Below are positions 49,728 to 57,537 of a DNA stretch of 60,078 nucleotides, in pieces; the first letter of the stretch is position 1, and each line of letters starts with the position of its first letter. Position numbers and translations under genes: made by a program. This stretch comes from Bernardetia sp. (lineage in GTDB: Bacteria; Bacteroidota; Bacteroidia; Cytophagales; Bernardetiaceae). Location of the stretch: positions 1-60,078 of the forward strand of contig JAHDBD010000028.1 in the NCBI GenBank assembly GCA_020630575.1. Reading direction: 5' to 3'. The notes under the pieces were generated by a model that saw nothing but the letters and a program-made list of their open reading frames with translations, did not search any database and was not told the DNA's origin.

Positions 49728-51638
49728 TTACTCTTTCCCCAACTCTTTCCAAACTTGAAAGTATCCCTTTTGGAAATTTTTATTTAATGCTGGGTCTAAC
49801 AAAACATATCTTGTAATAATTTCTTCTGGGTTTGCAGTTGGTTGAAGATAATAATCTTTCTTTCCAATGTCCTGACCAAGCTGTTGCCATTCATTTTTAG
49901 AAATATCCGTTTGAGTAAGGCGTTTCAAAAGAGAATTAGTGAGTGCTAAATTGAGTTGAGAATAACGAGCTGTCGCATAAATCAATACATCTTTTTCTTC
50001 TTGTGTCTGTATTTTCTGCCCTACTTCCTTCCAAAACAAACTAGAATCAGCATAAGTAAGTCCTGTTTTCAATCCTACATTTAGTTCTAGAGCTTCTAAG
50101 GCTTCTTCCCAGTTTTGGATAGTTATGGCATCATTTGTTCTCTTTTCTAATTTTTGTGTGAGCAGCTCTGTATGTTTTTTTAATTCACCTTGTGGCTCTT
50201 GTTTTCCTATTATGCTTTTTGATTTGATAACAAAACTAACAGCTTCTGACAAATTATTTTCGTACAAAGCATTTCTAATCTGTGCATCTAAATATTCTAA
50301 TTGGTCTTTTTTTGCATTATCTAATCGTGGAGCGAGCTGGTCTGTACAATTTGGTAAAAATGGGTTTTGCTTACAAATTTCCTCTGCTTGAGAGAAAAAA
50401 CTAAAGGCCTCATCAAATTCTAAATTTTTGGAAGCATAATCTCCTTTTCGTATAAAAAATGCAAACAAATCAAAATAAACACTTTCTATAGCTGTTTGCA
50501 AATCGCTTTCAGTTTCTAATGCCAAGGTAAGTTCATTCCCTTTTGGAAGATGTGAAAGGTCTTGACGAGCATTGTCAAAATTTCCTTCTTGATAAAATAA
50601 TTGCGCTCTACGAATTAAAGAAGGAACATGAGTAGGACATTTTGCCAAAACAGCAGTAAAGGTTAGTTGTGCCGAATTTGCTTTTCCATTTTCCAAATAC
50701 TGTTTTGCTTGTTTATAATCATCTTGACAGGCTTTTTCAGATTGAGCTGTTGTAGCAAAAAGCAGAGAGCGAGTTTGTGTGTAAGAAGTCTTGAGGTTAC
50801 TCAATTGCTGACGAAGTTTTACAGGATCTTCTTCATCAGTAATAAGTTCGCTTGCATAAGCATCTAGTTTACCAATTGCATTTTCGATAGGAACTAATCT
50901 TTCTTTTGCTTCTTGTTCTTTTTTTGAGTTTGCTTCAATTCCTTTATTGTTTTCTCGTTCTTTCTGAATAGTCGTCAAATCTTTCAAAAAGCCTTCTATT
51001 TTCTGTGATTCGTTATAATACTCATCTATCAGTTTTACACGAGAACGAAGTCCTCTTTCCTGTAATTCTCCATAATGAAAAATTATATTTTCTATTAAAA
51101 TTGGAGTAAATTCTTCTGTTGTAGGAAAAGCAACATCAACACTTACTTTGTGATTAATATCAAATTCTACTTTAGAAAATTCCTTTTTTATTGTTTTATC
51201 ATCTATTTTTCCATTTTTGACTTTATGCCCCCAAGTGACATCAAAACTTATTTGTTCGGGAAGTAAATAATCAGCTATCGAAAAATTACGATACATTCCT
51301 CCAGTTACTTCTTTAGAAATAAACGTAATTGTATAATTATCTTCTTTTTCAGAATTGAGGGCAATTTCTACATCATACTTTAGCTTATAAGCAGTTGTTT
51401 TTTCATATTTAGACAATATTTTTAGAGCTTCTTTTGGAAAATTATCATCTTCAAGTGTAGGTGATTTTTGTTTTTCAAAAACAAAATCCATTACACTTAT
51501 TTCATTTTCACCTATATTATTTTGTTCTTCTGATTGAGCAAAAACTACTGAAATAAGTGTATAAAAAATTACTAAAAATGCTGTAAGAAACAATTTTGAA
51601 CTAACAAAATGGCTTTTAGTATAAAAAAAATAGTTCAT
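49728..51638 (-). CDS. Exported TPR-type repeat protein, 636 residues
   Basis: A signal peptide (about 16-35, ending VVFAQS) precedes a beta-rich region (about 70-200, with SVDVAFPTTEEF), a coiled coil (about 205-290), and tetratricopeptide-like repeats (about 310-560), for example YKQAKQYLENGKANSAQLTF and AQLFYQEGNFDNARQDL. Cysteines in the repeats (KACQDD, AKCPTH, EICKQN) may form disulfides. Periplasmic or outer-membrane-facing; it may help assemble or scaffold an envelope complex. No specific family recognised. Start ATG. Confidence 0.8.
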   Translation of the reverse strand: MNYFFYTKSHFVSSKLFLTAFLVIFYTLISVVFAQSEEQNNIGENEISVMDFVFEKQKSPTLEDDNFPKEALKILSKYEKTTAYKLKYDVEIALNSEKEDNYTITFISKEVTGGMYRNFSIADYLLPEQISFDVTWGHKVKNGKIDDKTIKKEFSKVEFDINHKVSVDVAFPTTEEFTPILIENIIFHYGELQERGLRSRVKLIDEYYNESQKIEGFLKDLTTIQKERENNKGIEANSKKEQEAKERLVPIENAIGKLDAYASELITDEEDPVKLRQQLSNLKTSYTQTRSLLFATTAQSEKACQDDYKQAKQYLENGKANSAQLTFTAVLAKCPTHVPSLIRRAQLFYQEGNFDNARQDLSHLPKGNELTLALETESDLQTAIESVYFDLFAFFIRKGDYASKNLEFDEAFSFFSQAEEICKQNPFLPNCTDQLAPRLDNAKKDQLEYLDAQIRNALYENNLSEAVSFVIKSKSIIGKQEPQGELKKHTELLTQKLEKRTNDAITIQNWEEALEALELNVGLKTGLTYADSSLFWKEVGQKIQTQEEKDVLIYATARYSQLNLALTNSLLKRLTQTDISKNEWQQLGQDIGKKDYYLQPTANPEEIITRYVLLDPALNKNFQKGYFQVWKELGKE

Positions 51639-51734
51639 ATATTTTGATAGGTGTTATAGATAATTTTACTTTCCTTCTGTTTTAATTTTTCAGAATTTTA
51701 TAGTTTTATAACGGAAATATACGCAAAACCTTAT

Positions 51735-51780
51735 AAAAAAGGCACAAACACTAAAAAAAGGGATTTAGATGTTTGTGTCC
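51735..51780 (-). terminator. rho-independent terminator of the KtrB gene
   Basis: GGCACAAACA (51741-51750) pairs with TGTTTGTGTCC (51770-51780) with a one-base bulge. On the minus strand, six T follow (51735-51740). It lies 40 bp after the KtrB stop. Confidence 0.75.
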
Positions 51781-51819
51781 TTTGACTACAATTTAAAATG
51801 ATTTACGTCCTATAAAAAA

Positions 51820-53157
51820 TCAAATAGCCAAATCATCTTCAATAGACTGTATTTCTTCTTTATTTTGTCTGGCAAGTAAGGCAAAACCAAAAGTAAGTAC
51901 TCCAACACGCCCAATAAACATCAAACAAATAACAATAATTTTTCCTGCATTACTCAAATCTCCTGTAATGCCCATACTTACACCAACTGTTCCAAGTGCA
52001 GAAGCTGTTTCAAATACAATTTTATCAAGTGAATGAACTTCGGTAAAAGAGAGTAGAAAAGTAGCCAAGAAAATAATGCTTGTATAGAGAATAAACGTAG
52101 AAGTTGCTACATAAAGCCTTTCGAAAGGAATAGTTCTATTCAAAAAATTGATACGTTTATCTCCTCTCAATCTACTCCAAAGGATAGAAAGCATAGCTGT
52201 AAGTGTTGTAATCTTCATTCCTCCTGCTGTTCCAGAAGGAGAAGCTCCTACATACATCAAAAAAACAGTCAAGACAATCATGGGCATTGCCAGACTTCCC
52301 AAAGGAATTGTATTGAAACCAACAGTTGTCATGGCTGTCATAGCTTGGAAGAAAGAAGCCAAGAGACGTTTGTCCCAAGAAAGTGACATCACTAGAGGTT
52401 CGGAAAAATAAAAAAACAATGTTCCTGCTGAAAGTAAAATAGCAAAGCCATAAAAAATTATCTTTGTAGTAAAAGTGATTTTATCAGACTTTCCTCTTAT
52501 TCTATTCCAAATATCAGTAACAACAATAAATCCCATAGAGCCAGTAATAGCAAGAATTGAAATAACAATATTAATAAAAACATCATCTCTCATAGATTCA
52601 AAACTATCATTGTAGAGAGCAAAACCAGCTGTACAAAATGTAGAAACACTATGATAAATACTGCTCCAAAGTGCCTCTCCAAAATTCATTCCTTGACCTA
52701 AAAACGAAATTAAAAAACAAACTACACCAAAAGTTTCCATAATGGCTGTAAAGAATATTACAGACGGTATAAAATCCTGTACCTTAAAATCTTTAGGCAT
52801 GGCAAAAGAAGCATTTACCATTCTTTCGTGCCAAGGCGTAATTTTTCTTGTGGTAGAAAGTATATAATAGGTTGTCAATGACATATAACCAATTCCTCCT
52901 ACTTGAAACAGTAACATAACTACCATTTGACCACCAATATTATATGAATCAAAAACACTAATTGTAACTAGCCCTGTAGTAGAAACAGCAGATGCAGAAA
53001 TAAAAAGGTTATCTAAAAAACTGGTATCTTGTTTTTGTAAAAATGGTAAGCTAAGAAGAACCCAGCCTAAAATGATATAAGCAAAAAAGCCTAACATAAT
53101 ATTAAACTGAGGAGATTTACTTTCTCTCAGATGTTGATAATAAGAAAAAACCTTCAT
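51820..53157 (-). CDS. TrkH/KtrB-family potassium transporter
   Basis: Membrane subunit of a K+ (or Na+-linked K+) uptake system, 445 residues, with four M1-P-M2 units. The four selectivity-filter segments are visible as STTGLVTISVF, STFCTAGFALY, MTTVGFNTIPL and ALGTVGVSMGITG, each with the key glycine. Also typical is SPSGTAGGMKITTLTAM with the following RGDKRINFLNRTIP. The basic N-terminus is cytoplasmic. No ktrA/trkA regulator gene adjoins it in this window. The closest type appears to be KtrB. Confidence 0.92.
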   Translation of the reverse strand: MKVFSYYQHLRESKSPQFNIMLGFFAYIILGWVLLSLPFLQKQDTSFLDNLFISASAVSTTGLVTISVFDSYNIGGQMVVMLLFQVGGIGYMSLTTYYILSTTRKITPWHERMVNASFAMPKDFKVQDFIPSVIFFTAIMETFGVVCFLISFLGQGMNFGEALWSSIYHSVSTFCTAGFALYNDSFESMRDDVFINIVISILAITGSMGFIVVTDIWNRIRGKSDKITFTTKIIFYGFAILLSAGTLFFYFSEPLVMSLSWDKRLLASFFQAMTAMTTVGFNTIPLGSLAMPMIVLTVFLMYVGASPSGTAGGMKITTLTAMLSILWSRLRGDKRINFLNRTIPFERLYVATSTFILYTSIIFLATFLLSFTEVHSLDKIVFETASALGTVGVSMGITGDLSNAGKIIVICLMFIGRVGVLTFGFALLARQNKEEIQSIEDDLAI

Positions 53158-53267
53158 AAAAATAAAGCTTTAAAACAAAAAATAATAGTTTAAAAAATGA
53201 TTAAATCGTTTTAGCAAGCTCAAATTTATGAAAATTGTTTAATATTTATCAACACAACATGTTTAAT

Positions 53268-53927
53268 CTATTCTTTAATTGCCATCATAAGTCCATCACG
53301 CAAAGGCAAAAGCATGCTAAAAGTACGATTATCTTCTTTGTTTTTTTGATTGTATTCTATCAAAGCTCGTGTGTCTTTGTCATTCTTCTTGAGTTCTTTT
53401 GGATCTATCAAAACTTTTCCACTCCAAAGCACATTATCAGCGATTATTATTCCTCCCTTTCTGACTTTATCAAAAACTAAATCATAATAAAGACCATAAT
53501 TTGATTTGTCTGCATCGATAAAAACCATATCCCATTCCTCTTTTTCTGTCAAAATAGTCGGAATAATATCAGCAGCATTTCCCAAGTGAAGTTTTATTTT
53601 GTCTTCCAAACCTGCTTTTTTCACAAATTCTCTTGTAATGCTTTCTTGTTCTACATTATTATCAATGGTATGCAAAACTCCCTCTTTTTGTAATCCTTGC
53701 GCCAAACAAATGGCTGAATAACCTGTATATGTTCCAATTTCAAGAATGCGTTTTGGCTGCATTAATCGTGAAATCATTTGAAGGAAATTTCCTTGTAAAT
53801 GTCCAGAAAGCATACGAGGTTTGTTGGCTCTCAAATGTGTTTGACGGTCTAATTCTTTCAAAACTGGCAGCTCTTCTTGAGAATGTGCCAAAGCATAGTT
53901 TTCTAAATCTTCTGGTAAAAAATCCAT
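53268..53927 (-). CDS. SAM-dependent O-methyltransferase (catechol/caffeoyl-CoA type)
   Basis: 219 residues, family PF01596. The SAM site reads LEIGTYTGYSAICLAQGL; the acidic metal-binding positions lie in WDMVFIDADKSNYG and IIADNVLWSGKV. The start MDFLPEDLENYALAHSQEE fits the family, and MLSGHLQGNFLQM is the usual lead-in. It is divergent from recF with a 102-bp gap. The natural substrate is unknown; bacterial members act on catechol-like or other small hydroxylated molecules. Confidence 0.92.
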   Translation of the reverse strand: MDFLPEDLENYALAHSQEELPVLKELDRQTHLRANKPRMLSGHLQGNFLQMISRLMQPKRILEIGTYTGYSAICLAQGLQKEGVLHTIDNNVEQESITREFVKKAGLEDKIKLHLGNAADIIPTILTEKEEWDMVFIDADKSNYGLYYDLVFDKVRKGGIIIADNVLWSGKVLIDPKELKKNDKDTRALIEYNQKNKEDNRTFSMLLPLRDGLMMAIKE

Positions 53928-53937
53928 TTTATGTTCA

Positions 53938-53970
53938 ATTACGAATTAAAAATTACGAATTACGAGTTAA
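53938..53970. repeat. AATTACGAATTA tandem/palindromic repeat
   Basis: AATTACGAATTA occurs twice with a third, altered unit (ATTACGAGTTA). It forms simple imperfect hairpins and lies between the methyltransferase gene and recF. Confidence 0.75.
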
Positions 53971-54029
53971 ATGAAGTATTTTTGATAATAAAATTTACTT
54001 TCTCAATTTTAAATTATCTATTAAACTGA

Positions 54030-55250
54030 ATGTTTATTAAAAACCTTCATCTCACTCATTTTAGGAATCACGAAGATACAAAATCTACTTTTGAAGAAAA
54101 CATAAATTGTCTTGTTGGCAAGAATGGAAGTGGAAAAACAAATCTTTTGGACGGAATTTATTATCTCTGTATTGGTCGTGGTGCATTTAGTTATACCGAT
54201 ACACAACATTTGCAACACGGCAAAACTTTTTTTTCATTGAAAGGAACTTTCGAAAAAGAAGGAAGAAAAAATACGGTTCAGTGTATTGTAGAAAAGGGAA
54301 AAGCAAAAGTCATAAAATTAAATAACAAGCCTTATCCAAAAATAAGTGAACATGTAGGGAATTTTCCTTGTGTTTTGCTTGCTCCAAATGACACCGATTT
54401 GATACGAGAAAGTAGCGAACTAAGACGCAATTTTTTTGATACTATTATTTCACAGATTCATAAAAATTATATTGGGCTTCTTATAAAACAAAAACAGATT
54501 TTAAGACAACGAAACCAACTTTTGAAAGATGCCGACCAGCAAGAGAAATTTTTAAAGAAAGATGTTTTAGAAATCTATGATGCACAACTTTTACCTATTT
54601 TTTCAGAAATTCATCGTTTTAGAATTGAATTTATGACTGACTTTATGCCTATTTTCTCAGAAATTTATGCATCTTTGGCAGATGAAGAAATGAAAATAAA
54701 TTATCGTTCGCATTTAGAAGGCAATGAGAAAGAAGACGAAACAATAAAAGAACAAGAGAAAGAAAACGAAAATCAAGAAACAGATGAAACAGAACCTAAA
54801 AAATCAAAACGAGCTAAAAAAGAAACACCTAGTTTTGAAAGTATTTTTAAAGGAAATATGTTAAAGGATTTGATTTTGCAGCGTACCGAAAAAGGAACGC
54901 ACAGAGACGATTATAAATTCTTGTTACGCAAAAAAACATTAAAACATTATGGTTCGCAAGGTCAGCAAAAATCATTTGTCATTGCCCTAAAGTTGGCTAC
55001 ATTTTCTATTATCTATAATCAAACTCAGATAAAACCAATTTTACTTTTAGATGATATTTTTGATAAACTAGATGAAAGCAGAATTGAAAACCTATTAAAA
55101 CTTCTCTCTAAATCTGACTTCGGACAAGTATTTGTAACCGATGCAAGACCTGAAAGAACACGCAAATTATTAGATTCTTTTGGCAGACCGATTGCTTTTT
55201 TTGAAGTGAAAGATGGAAGTGTTGAAGTGATGAAACATACATCTGTATAG
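54030..55250 (+). CDS. recF: DNA replication and repair protein RecF
   Basis: SMC-like ATPase that loads RecA with RecO and RecR at single-strand gaps. Walker A is VGKNGSGKTNLLDG near residue 30; the ABC signature is GSQGQQKSFVIALKLA; Walker B is PILLLDDIFDKLD, followed by the D-loop. At 406 residues it is about 40 longer than usual; the excess is a Glu/Lys-rich stretch (about 228-268, with EKEDETIKEQEKENENQE) inserted in the middle lobe. ATG start, divergent from the methyltransferase, and followed after 125 bp by the type III R-M genes. Confidence 0.95.
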   Translation: MFIKNLHLTHFRNHEDTKSTFEENINCLVGKNGSGKTNLLDGIYYLCIGRGAFSYTDTQHLQHGKTFFSLKGTFEKEGRKNTVQCIVEKGKAKVIKLNNKPYPKISEHVGNFPCVLLAPNDTDLIRESSELRRNFFDTIISQIHKNYIGLLIKQKQILRQRNQLLKDADQQEKFLKKDVLEIYDAQLLPIFSEIHRFRIEFMTDFMPIFSEIYASLADEEMKINYRSHLEGNEKEDETIKEQEKENENQETDETEPKKSKRAKKETPSFESIFKGNMLKDLILQRTEKGTHRDDYKFLLRKKTLKHYGSQGQQKSFVIALKLATFSIIYNQTQIKPILLLDDIFDKLDESRIENLLKLLSKSDFGQVFVTDARPERTRKLLDSFGRPIAFFEVKDGSVEVMKHTSV

Positions 55251-55360
55251 TCTTTTTTATAAAAATCAAAGTCAAAAATTCACTATATTTGAACCAAAAT
55301 AAAAAATAAATTAGCTACTATTCGGCATACTTACAAATATAGACAAAGACTGTCTGACCA

Positions 55361-55375
55361 TTGAGAGGAAATACT
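55361..55375 (+). promoter_or_regulatory. Shine-Dalgarno-like site before mod
   Basis: GAGAGG (55363-55368) is followed by AAATACT and the ATG at 55376, a spacing of seven. Most genes in this window lack any such site, so it both fixes the start and hints at foreign origin for the R-M genes. A TATATTTG that could be a -7 box lies upstream at 55284-55291. Confidence 0.6.
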
Positions 55376-57361
55376 ATGAGCAAACAACAGATAACAGGCA
55401 ATATAACACCTCCAAACAAGGATTTGGAAATACTAAAACAAAATTTCCCAAACTGTTTTGATAAAAATGGAGAATTTGACTTTGAAAAATTCAGAAAACA
55501 ACTTGCAAAAAACGAAATAAACTTTTCCAAAGAAAGCTACTCAATGGATTGGTTGGGCAAATCATACGCTCGTTTACTAGCAACCGACGAAGCTACTACC
55601 CTTTTAAAAGAAGATAAAACCCACAACCAAAAAGAAGAAAATGCAACCTCTGAAAACTTACTCATAAAAGGCGACAATCTTGAAGTGCTAAAACACTTAT
55701 CAAATGCCTATTATGAAAAAATAAAAATGATATACATAGACCCACCCTACAACACAGGAAGCGACGGTTTTGTATATCAAGATGATAGAAAATTTGATGT
55801 ACCTACCCTAATGGAACTGGCAGGAATAAATGAAGAAAGAGCAAAACGAATTTTAGCATTTACGCAAAGCAAAAGCAACTCCCATTCGGCGTGGCTTACT
55901 TTTATGTACCCACGATTGTATATTGCTAAACAACTGCTTACAGAAGACGGCGTTATTTTCGTTTCTATCGATGATAATGAAGTAGCGCAATTACGTTTAT
56001 TAATGGACGAAGTTTTTGGCGAAGAGAATTTTATAGCAGAGTTTCCTAGAATTACTAAAAAAGCAGGCAAAACAACTGATACTATTGCAAAAAACACAGA
56101 TTATTTAATTTGCTTTGGTAAATCCTCAAACATTTCATTAAAAAAAGAATCCTTCATTGACGAGAAATATAATAATTCTGACGACTTCAAAGAATTTAGA
56201 GGTTATTATAAGCTAAGTCAAACATTGGACTATAGTTCTATTCAATATTCGAAATCATTAGATTATGAAATAAAAATTGATGGAAAAATTTTTAGACCAG
56301 GTAATTCTACCAAAGAAGAAATGGAAGAAAGGCAAAAGGCAAATCCTAAAAGCGATTCTTGTTGGAGATGGTCAAAAGATTTATTTAACTTTGGATATCG
56401 TAACGACTTCATTGTTGTTAAAAATGATAGAATTTACACCAAAACATATAGAAATGCAACAATTCAAAAAATAAATGGAAAATATGAAGTTGTTGAAATT
56501 GAGCGCAAAAAAGCTATTTCTACACTTGAATTTACGGCGAATGAATATTCTAACGATAATGCAAAGAAAAATTTATCTAAATATTTTAAAAATAAAGTTT
56601 TTGAATATTCTAAACCTGTTTCACTTATTTCTAAATGCATCAATATGTCAAACGATGGAGATGAAATAATCCTAGACTTCTTCGCAGGCAGTGGCACAAC
56701 AGGCGATGCCGTTATGCAGCTCAACGCAGAAGATGGAGGAAATAGAAAATTTATTTTGGTACAATTACCAGAGCTAATAGACAAAAAGAAAAACAAAACG
56801 GCTTATGATTTTGTAAAAAATGAGTTAAAATTAGAAGAGCCTACTATTTTTGATATTACCAAAGAGCGTCTTATCCGTTCATCAAAAAAAATTCAAGAAG
56901 AAAATAAAGACAAAGATTTATCAAATCAAGATTTGGGTTTCAAGGTTTTTGAAACAATGCCAATATGGGAAGATTATAATTTTGAGGTAGAAGAACTAAA
57001 TGCTAACCAAACAAAGCTTTTTGATGAGAGCAAGCTCACCGAAGAAGACATTAAAGCCTTATTGATTACTTGGAAGACTTATGATGGTATTTCGCTTACT
57101 CAAAAAATACAAAAAATAGATTTAGAGGGTTATGAGGCTCATTATTGTAGTGAAAAGTTGTATCTAATGAATAAGGGTTTCAAAACTGAAAATTTGAAAG
57201 TGCTATTAGAAAAAATAGATAGCGATAAAGAGTTTAACCCAACTACTATCATTGCCTTTGGCTATCATTTTGAGAGTAAAAGTTTGCGTGAAATAAGCGA
57301 AAATATGAAATCGTATGCCAATAAAAAAAGTATTGATATTGACTTTATAACTAGATATTAA
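55376..57361 (+). CDS. mod: Type III restriction-modification system methyltransferase (Mod)
   Basis: DNA adenine-N6 methyltransferase and specificity subunit of a type III system; it protects host DNA and guides Res. 661 residues from the ATG at 55376, preceded by an SD-like GAGAGG. Motif IV, DPPYNTGSDGFVY, is at 122-125 and on; motif I, FFAGSGTTGDAV, is at 435-442, the order of the beta class. The variable region between them (about 200-420) is the likely target-recognition domain. The C-terminal 180 residues are unlike other type III proteins I can recall. No simple-sequence repeat suggesting phase variation is visible. Confidence 0.93.
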   Translation: MSKQQITGNITPPNKDLEILKQNFPNCFDKNGEFDFEKFRKQLAKNEINFSKESYSMDWLGKSYARLLATDEATTLLKEDKTHNQKEENATSENLLIKGDNLEVLKHLSNAYYEKIKMIYIDPPYNTGSDGFVYQDDRKFDVPTLMELAGINEERAKRILAFTQSKSNSHSAWLTFMYPRLYIAKQLLTEDGVIFVSIDDNEVAQLRLLMDEVFGEENFIAEFPRITKKAGKTTDTIAKNTDYLICFGKSSNISLKKESFIDEKYNNSDDFKEFRGYYKLSQTLDYSSIQYSKSLDYEIKIDGKIFRPGNSTKEEMEERQKANPKSDSCWRWSKDLFNFGYRNDFIVVKNDRIYTKTYRNATIQKINGKYEVVEIERKKAISTLEFTANEYSNDNAKKNLSKYFKNKVFEYSKPVSLISKCINMSNDGDEIILDFFAGSGTTGDAVMQLNAEDGGNRKFILVQLPELIDKKKNKTAYDFVKNELKLEEPTIFDITKERLIRSSKKIQEENKDKDLSNQDLGFKVFETMPIWEDYNFEVEELNANQTKLFDESKLTEEDIKALLITWKTYDGISLTQKIQKIDLEGYEAHYCSEKLYLMNKGFKTENLKVLLEKIDSDKEFNPTTIIAFGYHFESKSLREISENMKSYANKKSIDIDFITRY

Positions 57362-57380
57362 TTTTTAGTTCTAAGTTTTG

Positions 57381-57420
57381 AATCCTCGTTGACGGCTGCA
57401 TTTGAGTCTCAACGACGGTT
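57381..57420 (+). repeat. 40-bp dispersed repeat, copy 2 (TTGACGGCTGCATTTGAGTC)
   Basis: Gapless partner of 39488-39527 (36 of 40 identical). A fragment, TCGTTGAGGA, is at 57443-57452. It lies between mod and res, so the two genes of the operon are 176 bp apart. Confidence 0.8.
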
Positions 57421-57537
57421 TACTTTATTTCTCAACTAGCTTAAAATCTTCGTTGAGGATAAAAAATAAAAACTCTTATTAGCATTATCAACTAAAGCCA
57501 ATATTAATCACCAATAATTTAGCATTAACCATTAAAA

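Noticed and set aside
55376..57361. Phase variation of mod by simple-sequence repeats
   Set aside because: No tandem repeat of 4-6 bases or long homopolymer is visible in the coding region.
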